A stretch of 64,000 bases of DNA from assembly GCF_934668725.1 (NCBI RefSeq), contig NZ_CAKUOF010000008.1:124001-188000 (forward strand), given 5' to 3'. Below the pieces are notes generated by a model, which did not search any database, was not told where the DNA came from, and worked only from the letters and a program-made list of their open reading frames with translations. The stretch is from an uncultured Dysgonomonas sp. GTDB taxonomy: Bacteria; Bacteroidota; Bacteroidia; Bacteroidales; Dysgonomonadaceae. Every line of letters begins with the position of its first letter. The first letter of the stretch is position 1. Positions 10,699 to 19,418 of the stretch are shown here, one piece after another. The position numbers were made by a program, and so were the translations under genes.

Positions 10699-10733
10699 TA
10701 TAATAGGGGCATATTTCTGTCCCTATTATATTT
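10699..10733 (+). terminator. Intrinsic terminator/attenuator after susD
   Basis: A 10-bp perfect stem, TATAATAGGG (10699-10708) with CCCTATTATA (10721-10730), has a 12-base loop and is followed by a short T run. It sits between susD and the GDPD gene. Since the next gene begins only 16 bases later on the same strand, partial read-through is likely. Confidence 0.65.
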
Positions 10734-10748
10734 TACATAAATCATCCC

Positions 10749-11783
10749 ATGAGAATACAAAGAATACTACTGCTTTTATTGATTTCTATATCTTATCTTT
10801 CACTTTCTGCCTCTTCGGTATCAGTGACTCTTGATAAATACACTATACCTGTCGGTGTTAAAGGAGCTGTGATCGGAAAGATAGTAGTACAAGACAATCA
10901 GAAAGTAACTTTAGAAAAGGATACCTCAAGCCTTTTTCTCATAGACCAGGCAGGCTATATTAAATTACAACCTAATGTAGAACTTTCGATATCATCACCC
11001 ATCAGATACGAGATTACAGTAAAAGCTGGTTCTGAAGATAAAGCATTCGAATTAGTCAAAGATGGATTTATCCACAACAAAGTAATAGCTCATCGTGGTG
11101 CATGGAAAAACCATGAAGCAAGCCAGAACTCTATGAGTTCATTAAAAAACGCAATAGAATTAGGATGTGAGGCTGCAGAATTTGACGTATGGTTATCGTC
11201 AGATAATAACGTAATCCTTTCTCATGATCCTATAATTGGAGGAAAAAAGGTAGAAGATACTCCTGCCCAAACTTTGATGGAAATTCCTCTTAAAAATGGA
11301 GATTTTGTTCCAGCACTGGAAGAATATCTTAACTGTATAAAAAATCAAAATAAAACACGGTTAGTGTTAGAACTTAAAGGTTCACAAAAAGGAAAAGACC
11401 GCAGTTTAGCTCTTGCTGACTCGGCTGTGCAATTAGTTCACCGAAACAAAGCTCAAGCTTGGGTCGACTATATAAGCTTCGACTATGAAGCCTTATTACG
11501 CATAAAGGAATTAGATCCGACAGCAGTAATTTCGTACTTGGAGACAAACAAAGCATTAGATGAATTATCTAAAGCTAAAGTAGACGGAATAGATTATCAT
11601 TACAGTGCATTCTATAATGATGAAAAATTAGTAGATAATGCACAAGAATTGGGTTTGACAACCAATGTATGGACGGTAAATACCGAAGAACAAATGCAAT
11701 ATCTATTACAACAGGGAGTCGATTATATAACAACCGACGAGCCCGAATTACTTTTGAAATTAATAGAAACACATTATAAATAA
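10749..11783 (+). CDS. Secreted glycerophosphodiester phosphodiesterase family protein in a glucan PUL
   Basis: A 344-residue protein with a signal peptide (residues 1-22), a beta-rich cadherin/Ig-like domain (about 24-105) and a GDPD TIM barrel (about 110-340). The catalytic set is complete: H115-R116 (IAHRGAWKNHE), E144-x-D146 (AAEFDVWLSSD) and H159-D160 (VILSHDP), with the C-terminal NVWTVNT and ITTDEPE signatures. Q126 replaces the usual Glu of the ENT motif. GDPDs hydrolyse glycerophosphodiesters to sn-glycerol 3-phosphate (or related phosphoglycerol) and an alcohol. The gene lies between SusD and the GH3 gene, 6 bases before GH3. I infer that it removes phosphoglycerol substituents from an imported glycan. 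Lipid or teichoic-acid substrates are alternatives. Confidence 0.88.
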   Translation: MRIQRILLLLLISISYLSLSASSVSVTLDKYTIPVGVKGAVIGKIVVQDNQKVTLEKDTSSLFLIDQAGYIKLQPNVELSISSPIRYEITVKAGSEDKAFELVKDGFIHNKVIAHRGAWKNHEASQNSMSSLKNAIELGCEAAEFDVWLSSDNNVILSHDPIIGGKKVEDTPAQTLMEIPLKNGDFVPALEEYLNCIKNQNKTRLVLELKGSQKGKDRSLALADSAVQLVHRNKAQAWVDYISFDYEALLRIKELDPTAVISYLETNKALDELSKAKVDGIDYHYSAFYNDEKLVDNAQELGLTTNVWTVNTEEQMQYLLQQGVDYITTDEPELLLKLIETHYK

Positions 11784-11788
11784 TAGAT

Positions 11789-14074
11789 ATGAAAAAACTA
11801 TTAACTATGCTTTTTTGCTGTGCCGCAATTAGCGCCGGAGCACAACAGAGCAGTGCAAGAGATGTAAAAATGGATCGATTCATCGACGATCTGATGAGTA
11901 AGATGACTATCGAAGAAAAGATAGGTCAACTTAACTTACCTAGTGCCGGAGATATTACCACCGGTCAGGCTAAGAGTAGTGATATTGCTTCAAAGATCAA
12001 GCAAGGTCAGGTTGGAGGTTTGTTCAATATTAAAGGAGTCGAAAAAATTCGCGATGTACAACGTGTTGCGGTTGAAGAAAGCCGTCTGAAAATTCCTTTA
12101 ATCTTCGGAATGGACGTTATACACGGCTACGAAACAGTATTCCCTATTCCATTAGGATTAGCGGCAACTTGGGATATGAAAGCTATTGAGAAATCTGCTC
12201 GCATTGCAGCCATAGAAGCAAGCGCCGATGGTATATTCTGGACATTCAGTCCAATGGTGGATATTTCACGTGACCCTCGTTGGGGACGTGTTTCGGAAGG
12301 AAACGGAGAGGATCCATTCTTAGGAGGAGCAATTGCCAAAGCAATGGTTTACGGTTATCAAGGAGATGCAAGCTACTCAGACAATAGCCATATCATGGCC
12401 TGTGTAAAACACTATGCTCTATATGGTGCAGGAGAAGCTGGACGTGATTACAATACAGTCGATATGAGCCGCAACCGAATGATGAATGAATATATGTATC
12501 CATACCAAGCCGCTGTAGAAGCCGGAGTAGGTAGTGTTATGGCTTCATTCAACGAAGTGGACGGCGTACCTGCCACAGCCAATAAATGGCTACTGACAGA
12601 CGTACTTCGCAAACAATGGGGATTCGAAGGATTTGTAGTAACAGATTATACAGGAATCAGCGAAATGATCGAACATGGTATCGGTGATTTACAAGAAGTA
12701 TCGGCACGTGCTCTGAAAGCAGGAGTGGATATGGATATGGTAGCCGAAGGATTTACCGGAACAATTGCTAAATCTTTAAAAGAAGGTAAAGTATCACAAG
12801 CTGATATCGATAAAGCATGCCGTCGCATACTGGAAGCAAAATACAAATTAGGATTATTCAAAGATCCATATAAATATATGGATCCTAAACGTGCTAAAAA
12901 AGAGATTTACACAAAAGAACACCGTGATGTTGCACGTAAAATAGCTTCAGAAAGTTTCGTTTTGCTAAAAAATGCAGGCAACGTTCTTCCTCTTAAAAAA
13001 CAAGGAAAAATTGCTGTAGTAGGCCCATTGGCAAATACCCGTTCTAATATGCCCGGAACATGGAGTGTAGCTGTTAATCTGGATAAACCTCAAACAGTTA
13101 TAGAAGCTATGCAAGCTGTTGGCGGAAAAGATGTACAAATAGTGTATGCTAAAGGTAGTAACCTCACAGCAGATCCTAAACTGGAAGAAAATGCTACAAT
13201 GTTTGGACGTACTCTACATAGAGACAACCGCACCAAAGAAGAATTATTGAACGAAGCGCTTGAAGTATCTAAAGACGCTGATGTTATTGTTGCAGCAGTA
13301 GGCGAATCATCAGAATTTAGTGGAGAAGCCAGCAGCCGTTCGAACATCGACATTCCGGATGTTCAAAAAGAATTGCTAGCTGCACTTGTAAAGACAGGTA
13401 AACCTGTTGTATTAGTATTGTTCACAGGTCGTCCATTGACTCTTACTTGGGAAAACGAAAACGTACCCGCTATACTTAACGTATGGTTTGGCGGTAGTGA
13501 AGCTGCTCCTGCAATTGCAGACGTAGTATTCGGTGATGTAAACCCCAGCGGTAAATTGGTTGCAACATTCCCTCAAAACGTAGGTCAAATTCCTCTTTTC
13601 TACAATCACAAAAATACAGGTCGCCCACTAGCCGAAGGTAAGTGGTTTGAGAAATTCCGTAGTAACTATATTGATGTTAGCAACGAACCTCTTTACCCAT
13701 TCGGATATGGTTTGAGCTATACTCAATTTACATATGGCGATGTTGTTCTTAGCTCTTCTAATTTAGATCAAAACGGCGAACTTACAGCAAGCATCACCGT
13801 TACAAATAGCGGAACAAAGGATGGAAAAGAAGTGGTGCAAATGTATATCCGCGATATAGTAGGCAGCATAACCCGTCCGGTTAAAGAATTGAAAGGTTTC
13901 GAGAAAATAGAATTAAAAGCAGGAGAAACTAAAACAGTTAGTTTCAAAATCACCCCTGAGCTACTTAAATTCTATAACTACGATTTAGAATATGTATTTG
14001 AACCCGGCGATTTTGATGTAATGATTGGCGGTAGCAGTCAAGATGTCAAGACAGCCAGATTCACTTTAAATTAA
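11789..14074 (+). CDS. GH3 beta-glucosidase, periplasmic (BglX-like)
   Basis: A 761-residue protein with a signal peptide (MKKLLTMLFCCAAISAGAQQ), a GH3 N-terminal TIM barrel, a C-terminal alpha/beta sandwich and a fibronectin-III-like domain at about 650-755. The predicted nucleophile is D286 in GFVVTDYTG and the candidate acid/base is E513 in SEFSGEASSRS; KH (VKHYALYG) and the substrate-site GRV-S-EG-GEDP motif are present. It should release glucose from the non-reducing ends of beta-gluco-oligosaccharides in the periplasm. From memory, related Bacteroides GH3 enzymes that sit beside GH144 prefer sophorose and beta-1,2-gluco-oligosaccharides. That linkage preference is an inference here, based on the next gene. 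Confidence 0.93.
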   Translation: MKKLLTMLFCCAAISAGAQQSSARDVKMDRFIDDLMSKMTIEEKIGQLNLPSAGDITTGQAKSSDIASKIKQGQVGGLFNIKGVEKIRDVQRVAVEESRLKIPLIFGMDVIHGYETVFPIPLGLAATWDMKAIEKSARIAAIEASADGIFWTFSPMVDISRDPRWGRVSEGNGEDPFLGGAIAKAMVYGYQGDASYSDNSHIMACVKHYALYGAGEAGRDYNTVDMSRNRMMNEYMYPYQAAVEAGVGSVMASFNEVDGVPATANKWLLTDVLRKQWGFEGFVVTDYTGISEMIEHGIGDLQEVSARALKAGVDMDMVAEGFTGTIAKSLKEGKVSQADIDKACRRILEAKYKLGLFKDPYKYMDPKRAKKEIYTKEHRDVARKIASESFVLLKNAGNVLPLKKQGKIAVVGPLANTRSNMPGTWSVAVNLDKPQTVIEAMQAVGGKDVQIVYAKGSNLTADPKLEENATMFGRTLHRDNRTKEELLNEALEVSKDADVIVAAVGESSEFSGEASSRSNIDIPDVQKELLAALVKTGKPVVLVLFTGRPLTLTWENENVPAILNVWFGGSEAAPAIADVVFGDVNPSGKLVATFPQNVGQIPLFYNHKNTGRPLAEGKWFEKFRSNYIDVSNEPLYPFGYGLSYTQFTYGDVVLSSSNLDQNGELTASITVTNSGTKDGKEVVQMYIRDIVGSITRPVKELKGFEKIELKAGETKTVSFKITPELLKFYNYDLEYVFEPGDFDVMIGGSSQDVKTARFTLN

Positions 14075-14102
14075 ACTGTTCTTAGGTTCTATAACGCCAA
14101 GT

Positions 14103-14140
14103 GAAAGAGGTTGTCAGAACAAATTCGGGCAATCTCTTTC
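14103..14140 (+). terminator. Hairpin terminator after GH3
   Basis: GAAAGAGGTTGTC (14103-14115) pairs with GGCAATCTCTTTC (14128-14140) with G-T wobbles. It lies in the 115-base gap between the GH3 and GH144 genes. There is no strong T run, so it may act as an RNA-stability or attenuation element. Confidence 0.5.
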
Positions 14141-14189
14141 CATATTTAAACAGTAGACTTATTTTTATACTAACTAGAAAAATTATCTT

Positions 14190-15554
14190 ATGAAAAAGGT
14201 ATTCACCCCGTTTATAATACTTAGCCTTGCGCTGTTATTTACAAATTGTAAAAACAACAGCAATAATGCTCAAGACGCAATTGTAGAGAATCCGTCCGCA
14301 CAGATTAGCGACGAGGCTCTGCTCGACAGTGTTCAGCGACGCACTTTTAATTATTTCTGGGACGGTGCCGAACCAACCAGCGGAATGGCTCGTGAGCGTT
14401 ACCATGTAGATGGAGAATATCCACAGAACGATGCAAACGTTGTTACTTCGGGAGGTAGCGGATTTGGTATCATGGCAATTATTGCCGGAATAGATCGTGG
14501 TTATGTGACTCGCGAAGAAGGTGTAGCCAGAATGGATAAAATCGTAACTTTCTTGGAGAAAGCCGATAGTTTTCATGGTGTATTCCCTCACTGGTGGTAT
14601 GGCGAAACAGGTAAAGTCAGAGGTTTCAGCGACAAAGATAATGGTGGTGATTTAGTGGAAACTTCATTCCTGATGCAAGGTCTTTTGGCTGCACATCAAT
14701 ACTACGTAAACGGATCGGATGCCGAAAAAGCTGTAGCTGCACGTATCGATAAATTATGGAAAGCTGTTGACTGGAACTGGCATCGCAATGGAAAAAATGT
14801 ATTGTACTGGCACTGGAGCCCTGAGCATTCGTGGGAAATGAACTTTGCTATTCACGGTTTCAACGAATGTTTAATTACGTATATTCTTGCAGCAGCATCT
14901 CCTACTCACGGAGTACCTGCACCTGTATATCACGAAGGTTGGGCCGAAAACGGAGCAATAGTAGATCCTCATACTGTAGAGGGTATTAAACTTAACCTGC
15001 GCTACCAAGGAACAGAGGCCGGTCCTTTATTCTGGGCTCAATATTCTTTCTTAGGATTAAATCCTACTGATCTTAAAGACGATTACTGTGCCAACTATTT
15101 TGATGAAATGAGAAACTATACGCTTGTAAATAGAGCTTATTGCCTTCGCAATCCAAAAGGATATAAAGGATACGGCGAAAATGCATGGGGTCTAACTGCC
15201 AGTTATTCTACCGTTGGATATGCAGCACACGAACCTTCCGAAAGAGGCGATCATGGAGTTATTACTCCAACCGCTGCTGTAGCTTCAATTGTTTATACTC
15301 CCGAAGAATCGATGAAAGTTATACGCAATCTTTATTCGATGGGAGACAAAATGTGGGGTAAATATGGTTTCTACGATGCTTACAGTGAAACAGACAACTG
15401 GTATCCTCAACGATATTTGGCTATCGACCAAGGTCCTATAGCTGTAATGATTGAGAACTACCGTACCCAATTACTTTGGAAATTATTTATGAGCCATCCT
15501 GATGTTCAAAATGGTTTGAAAAAATTAAATTTCGGAAGTCCTTCTTTAAAATAA
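14190..15554 (+). CDS. GH144-type beta-1,2-glucanase lipoprotein (glucoamylase-like fold)
   Basis: A 454-residue lipoprotein (lipobox LLFTNC, Cys20). The body is a PF10091 'glycoamylase-like' (alpha/alpha)6 barrel: GGSGFGIMAIIAGIDRG at about 88-104, the acidic motif D150-N-G-G-D154-LVE157-TSFL, FNE226CLITYILAAASPTH, and FWAQYSFLGLNP. The Bacteroidota members of this family are GH144 endo- or exo-beta-1,2-glucanases. The D-x3-D and +76 Glu spacing agrees with my memory of the active-site acids of the characterised Chitinophaga enzyme, which I cannot check here. Being lipid-anchored, it probably cleaves the glucan at the cell surface or in the periplasm to feed SusC/SusD and GH3. Confidence 0.85.
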   Translation: MKKVFTPFIILSLALLFTNCKNNSNNAQDAIVENPSAQISDEALLDSVQRRTFNYFWDGAEPTSGMARERYHVDGEYPQNDANVVTSGGSGFGIMAIIAGIDRGYVTREEGVARMDKIVTFLEKADSFHGVFPHWWYGETGKVRGFSDKDNGGDLVETSFLMQGLLAAHQYYVNGSDAEKAVAARIDKLWKAVDWNWHRNGKNVLYWHWSPEHSWEMNFAIHGFNECLITYILAAASPTHGVPAPVYHEGWAENGAIVDPHTVEGIKLNLRYQGTEAGPLFWAQYSFLGLNPTDLKDDYCANYFDEMRNYTLVNRAYCLRNPKGYKGYGENAWGLTASYSTVGYAAHEPSERGDHGVITPTAAVASIVYTPEESMKVIRNLYSMGDKMWGKYGFYDAYSETDNWYPQRYLAIDQGPIAVMIENYRTQLLWKLFMSHPDVQNGLKKLNFGSPSLK

Positions 15555-15567
15555 TAAGTGTAAAATA

Positions 15568-15604
15568 ATAGAGAGCCTGTTGTAAATACAAGCTCTCTAT
15601 CTTA
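15568..15604 (+). terminator. Hairpin terminator after GH144 gene
   Basis: ATAGAGAGC (15568-15576) pairs with GCTCTCTAT (15592-15600). An inner TTGTA/TACAA stem (15580-15584/15587-15591) extends it, and CTTATT follows. It separates the GH144 gene from the GH43 gene. Confidence 0.6.
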
Positions 15605-15629
15605 TTAAATAATATATCTAACCTCTATC

Positions 15630-17384
15630 ATGAAAATATTAAAATACGCTATACTATCCATACTCTGCATATTGGGAGCGAATACCTATGCACAGCAGAA
15701 AACATATTGTAATCCTATTAATATTGATTACGGATATTGTCCGATCCCTAACTTCACAGAATGGGGAAAACACCGTACCTCTGCCGATCCTGCCATTGTG
15801 AATTACAAAGGCGACTACTATCTTTTTTCTACTAATCAGACCGGATACTGGTGGAGCAGCGACATGTTGAACTGGAATTTCGTTTCACGCCCTTTCCTTA
15901 CAGAAGAAGCAATAGAGCAAACTCCTAATAAATGGGACGACCTTTGTGCTCCGGCTGCATGGACAATGGGAGATACTCTGGTAGTTTTCGGATCTACTTA
16001 CTCTCGTATATTTCCAATCTGGATAAGTACCGACCCCAAGAATAACAAATGGGAAAAAGCTGTCGAGCATTTCGACATCGGAGGTTGGGATCCTGCGTTT
16101 TTTACCGATGATGATGGTAAACTCTACATGTACAACGGCAGCAGTAACGTATATCCATTGTACGGAATCGAACTGGACAGGAAAACATTCCAACCGATAG
16201 GAACTCGTAAAGAGCTACTTCTGACCGATGGGGATAGAATCGGCTGGCACCGCTTTGGTGAACACATGGACAATACTTTCCTTAAGCCATTTATGGAAGG
16301 TGCATGGATGACCAAACACGATGGTAAATACTATCTGCAATGGGGAGGTCCCGGAACCGAATTCAGCCACTATGCCGATGGTTATGCTGTAAGCGACAGT
16401 CCTCTCGGATTCTTCGAACATGCATCATTGCCATTGAGTATGAAAGCCGGTGGTTTTATTCGCGGAGCAGGTCATGGTGCTACTTTCCAAGACCGTTGGA
16501 ATAATTACTGGCATACATCGACTATGGTTATTAATGTAAAGAATAACTTCGAACGCCGTATCGGAATATGGCCTGCTGGATTCGACAGCGAAGGCAATAT
16601 GTATTGCAATACTGCATTTGGAGACTATCCACACTATATACCAACAGGCGAAGCCGATCACTTGAAAAGCCAGTTTACTGGATGGATGCTTTTAAATTAT
16701 AATAAGCCTGTACAGGTTTCGTCAACTTTAGGCACGCATTATGCCAATAATATTGTAGATGAAAATATCAAAACTTACTGGAGTGCTAAAAGTGCCGACA
16801 AAGGTGAGTGGCTGATTTCCGATTTGGGAGAGGTTTCGACAGTGTATGCCATACAAATAAATTATGCTGACCAAGACGTCGAATTTATGGGTAAAACTTT
16901 AGGTAAATTTCATCAATATAAAGTATATTCGTCTCTGGATGGAAAGAAATGGGATGTAGTCATCGATAAGAGCAGCAATAAAACGGATGTTCCTCATGAC
17001 TATATAGAATTAGAGAAACCAATTAAAGCCCGTTACGTAAAACTCGAAAACATACACATGCCTACAGGTAAATTTGCTATTTCGGGATTCCGTGTATTCG
17101 GATTCGGTGCCGGCGAAAAACCTGCTCCTGTTGAACAGTTCATGGTATTACGTACCGAAACGGATAAACGCAGTGCTTGGTTGAAATGGAAACCGGTAGA
17201 AGGTGCATATGCGTATAATATCTATATCGGAATAGAACCCGACAAATTATATAGCAGCGTTATGGTTCACAATACAAATGAGTACTATTATGCAGGGATG
17301 GATAGAACCAAACCTTACTACTTTGCCATTGAAGCCATCAACGAAAACGGAACATCGACTTGGACCAGAGGCGAAGCCAAATAA
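15630..17384 (+). CDS. GH43-family glycosidase with CBM32 (F5/8 type C) and FnIII domains
   Basis: A 584-residue secreted protein (signal peptide to about residue 21, TYAQQ). It has a five-bladed GH43 propeller at about 25-350 with all three acids: D53 (TSADPAIV, base), D154 (GGWDPAFF, pKa modulator) and E223 (FMEGAWMTKHDGKYY, acid). A discoidin/CBM32 module follows at about 355-490 (YWSAKSADKGEWLISDLGEV; ARYVKLENIHMP), then a fibronectin-III module to the end. The N-terminal YCNPINIDYGYCPIPNFTEW resembles the GH43_34 group as I recall it, which would suggest a (beta-D-)galactofuranosidase-like activity; the subfamily is uncertain. In this PUL it could remove a furanoside side chain from the target glycan. 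Confidence 0.85.
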   Translation: MKILKYAILSILCILGANTYAQQKTYCNPINIDYGYCPIPNFTEWGKHRTSADPAIVNYKGDYYLFSTNQTGYWWSSDMLNWNFVSRPFLTEEAIEQTPNKWDDLCAPAAWTMGDTLVVFGSTYSRIFPIWISTDPKNNKWEKAVEHFDIGGWDPAFFTDDDGKLYMYNGSSNVYPLYGIELDRKTFQPIGTRKELLLTDGDRIGWHRFGEHMDNTFLKPFMEGAWMTKHDGKYYLQWGGPGTEFSHYADGYAVSDSPLGFFEHASLPLSMKAGGFIRGAGHGATFQDRWNNYWHTSTMVINVKNNFERRIGIWPAGFDSEGNMYCNTAFGDYPHYIPTGEADHLKSQFTGWMLLNYNKPVQVSSTLGTHYANNIVDENIKTYWSAKSADKGEWLISDLGEVSTVYAIQINYADQDVEFMGKTLGKFHQYKVYSSLDGKKWDVVIDKSSNKTDVPHDYIELEKPIKARYVKLENIHMPTGKFAISGFRVFGFGAGEKPAPVEQFMVLRTETDKRSAWLKWKPVEGAYAYNIYIGIEPDKLYSSVMVHNTNEYYYAGMDRTKPYYFAIEAINENGTSTWTRGEAK

Positions 17385-17441
17385 AGGCCATATGACATCT
17401 ATGACTCTGGCTGATTATTGAGAACTTTAACTATTGACAAT

Positions 17442-18206
17442 ATGAAATCGAAACTATTAATTGTATTCTTATTTTTATGTTCTGCTCTTACTTATGCACA
17501 GTTTGAGCCTGCCAGCTATATGATAAACGGATATACTATTCCCTATCAGGTTATGTTTCCCAAAGATTATGACGCAACTAAACAATACCCACTTTTGGTA
17601 TTCCTGCATGGTGCAGGTGAGCGTGGCAGTGACAATGAGAAGCAGCTTACTCATGGTAAAGATTTTATGATTGATCATTTTCAAGCCGAATATCCTGCAA
17701 TAGTTATTGCTCCACAATGCCCGGAAGGAAGCTATTGGTCTAATGTAGAGAAACAAACTTTAGGCAATAAAACCACATTTACATTCGGGTTGTCAGATAA
17801 AGCCACCCCGTCTATGGAAACTTTGGTTTATCTGATAACGAACTGGATCAACTCCGGAAAGGTCGATCAAAGTAAAGTATATGTCGGAGGTCTTTCGATG
17901 GGCAGTATGGGTACATACGAACTTTTGTGGCGTATGCCCAATACCTTTGCTGCCGCTTTTGCCATATGTGGAGGCGGTGATGTTTCGAAGGTTCAATACT
18001 ATACCAAGAATACAGCTCTCTGGATATTTCACGGATCGGCAGACAGCGTAGTGCCCGTACAATTTTCACAACAGATGTACGAGAGTTTAAAAGCTGCCGG
18101 AAACGAAGTTAAATATACAGAGTATCCCGATGTTAATCATGGCAGTTGGATAAATGTATTTCAGAATAAAGAACTAGTTCCATGGCTGCTAAGCCATAAA
18201 AAATGA
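17442..18206 (+). CDS. Secreted alpha/beta-hydrolase, esterase/peptidase-like
   Basis: About 254 residues from the ATG at 17442. This start gives a clean signal peptide (MKSKLLIVFLFLCSALTYAQ); an upstream TTG at 17418 would add eight residues with no benefit. The fold is alpha/beta-hydrolase of the COG4099/CE1-like type. It shows the oxyanion HGAGERGSDN, nucleophile Ser in GLSMGSMG, the acid in HGSADSVVP and His in DVNHGSW. It closes the PUL, 57 bases after the GH43 gene, and ends at a strong terminator. In context it may remove an ester (acetyl, succinyl or feruloyl-type) from the target glycan, but the sequence does not decide this; a peptidase role is also possible. Confidence 0.82.
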   Translation: MKSKLLIVFLFLCSALTYAQFEPASYMINGYTIPYQVMFPKDYDATKQYPLLVFLHGAGERGSDNEKQLTHGKDFMIDHFQAEYPAIVIAPQCPEGSYWSNVEKQTLGNKTTFTFGLSDKATPSMETLVYLITNWINSGKVDQSKVYVGGLSMGSMGTYELLWRMPNTFAAAFAICGGGDVSKVQYYTKNTALWIFHGSADSVVPVQFSQQMYESLKAAGNEVKYTEYPDVNHGSWINVFQNKELVPWLLSHKK

Positions 18207-18227
18207 TTCTTCATAGAAAATCAGATT

Positions 18228-18266
18228 AAGAGTCTTTGGGATGAGAATTCCAAAGACTCTTTTTTA
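18228..18266 (+). terminator. Strong intrinsic terminator closing the glucan PUL
   Basis: A 12-bp perfect stem, AAGAGTCTTTGG (18228-18239) with CCAAAGACTCTT (18250-18261), a 10-base loop and a T tract. It follows the last PUL gene. Confidence 0.9.
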
Positions 18267-18270
18267 TTCA

Positions 18271-18278
18271 TATCTTTG
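18271..18278 (+). promoter_or_regulatory. Bacteroidota -7 box upstream of the phosphopantetheinyl transferase gene
   Basis: TATCTTTG matches the Bacteroidota sigma-ABfr -7 consensus TAnnTTTG exactly and lies 20 bases before the ATG. No convincing -33 TTTG was seen at the usual spacing. It overlaps the region just after the PUL terminator, consistent with a new transcription unit. Confidence 0.55.
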
Positions 18279-18298
18279 TTACGCTAAAATAGTATCAA

Positions 18299-18916
18299 AT
18301 GCTTATCTATACAGAAGAAAATAAGGGTTGTAAGTGGGGAATCTGGAAGATGGAAGAAACTCCCGAACTGTTATTATCTCAATTAACGAATAAAGAGGAT
18401 CTGATTCGTTTTATTGATACTACAACTTCTCCTGCAAGAGTTCTTGAACGAATTGCGGTAAGGGTACTTCTCAAAACACTTCTCGGAGAAGAGAAAACGA
18501 TAAGTTACCAATCGAATGGAAAACCGTACTTCGAAGACCGTTCTGTAAACATATCTATATCACATACAAAAGATTATGTAGCTATTATACTTTCACAGTC
18601 GCCCTTGTTAGGTATCGATATAGAGTATACTTCAGACCGGGTAAAGCGTATTCGCACGAGGTTTATATCTGATATGGAATACATTGACCCTAAAAACGAA
18701 ACATTACATTTACTACTTCATTGGTCGGCTAAAGAAACTATGTATAAGGCATTAAGCCGTGAAAAAATCGATTTGAAAAATAATTTCCACATCAGGAAAT
18801 TCACTCCACAAAACCAAGGTTTCTTTGAAGCACAGGAAACATTTACGGAAGATAGTCTCAACTTCCGGATTCAATACATTGTAACTGATGACTATGTAGT
18901 TACATACACCCTATAA
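18299..18916 (+). CDS. 4'-phosphopantetheinyl transferase superfamily protein
   Basis: A 205-residue cytoplasmic enzyme. The Sfp-type motifs are present: SISHTKDYVAI (86-96), GID107IE109 (105-109, magnesium ligands) and W142SAKE146TMYK150. It transfers the phosphopantetheine arm of CoA to a serine on a carrier protein. The length lies within the Sfp/AcpT range for Bacteroidota. No acyl-carrier or synthase gene is adjacent, so the partner protein cannot be named. It is a single-gene unit converging on the DinB-like gene, 13 bases apart. Confidence 0.88.
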   Translation: MLIYTEENKGCKWGIWKMEETPELLLSQLTNKEDLIRFIDTTTSPARVLERIAVRVLLKTLLGEEKTISYQSNGKPYFEDRSVNISISHTKDYVAIILSQSPLLGIDIEYTSDRVKRIRTRFISDMEYIDPKNETLHLLLHWSAKETMYKALSREKIDLKNNFHIRKFTPQNQGFFEAQETFTEDSLNFRIQYIVTDDYVVTYTL

Positions 18917-18929
18917 CCGCATATTCTGA

Positions 18930-19418
18930 TTACACATTACTTTCGCATAACTCATGAATCTCGTTTATATGGAGATGCAAATGAGGCAGATAATCTTCTA
19001 TCATACTCCTCAAAGATATCTTATCTCCGAATGTATTCAGCCATTCATTATTTAATTTACTCTGATCTACATGGTTGATTACATGAATAACATGCAGGTT
19101 AGAATATTTCCAAAGTTGAATTAAATTATTCCAGTTTTCTGTCTGATAGTTTTGAATAGCTATCCATCTGTCATTATTTCCAAGATTGGCATAATCGGGA
19201 AAGATCAGCGGACTTGGTTGGTATTGCAAATGTATAATACGATGGGTATTGTTTGAAGCCGAATCAATTAAATGCCCAAGTATCTGTTTGATTGTTCTAT
19301 TCTGCTTATTGAATCTTGAGGCAACAACATCCTCACTTAAAGAACTCAATAGAGGTTCTTCACGCTCTAAAACCTGTATGATACCATTCGTAGTTTGAGA
19401 AAAATCGATTCTTGACAT
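18930..19418 (-). CDS. DinB/YfiT-like metal-binding four-helix protein
   Basis: A 162-residue protein of the DinB superfamily. H49 in TIKQILGHLIDSASNNTHRI and the C-terminal HLHLH cluster (H146, H148, H150) provide the usual histidine triad for a divalent metal. Members include damage-inducible DinB proteins and bacillithiol or mycothiol transferases; the exact reaction cannot be told from the sequence. Helices such as RWIAIQNYQTENWNNLIQLW fit the family. It is convergent with the phosphopantetheinyl transferase gene and has a 367-base non-coding region upstream. Confidence 0.8.
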   Translation of the reverse strand: MSRIDFSQTTNGIIQVLEREEPLLSSLSEDVVASRFNKQNRTIKQILGHLIDSASNNTHRIIHLQYQPSPLIFPDYANLGNNDRWIAIQNYQTENWNNLIQLWKYSNLHVIHVINHVDQSKLNNEWLNTFGDKISLRSMIEDYLPHLHLHINEIHELCESNV

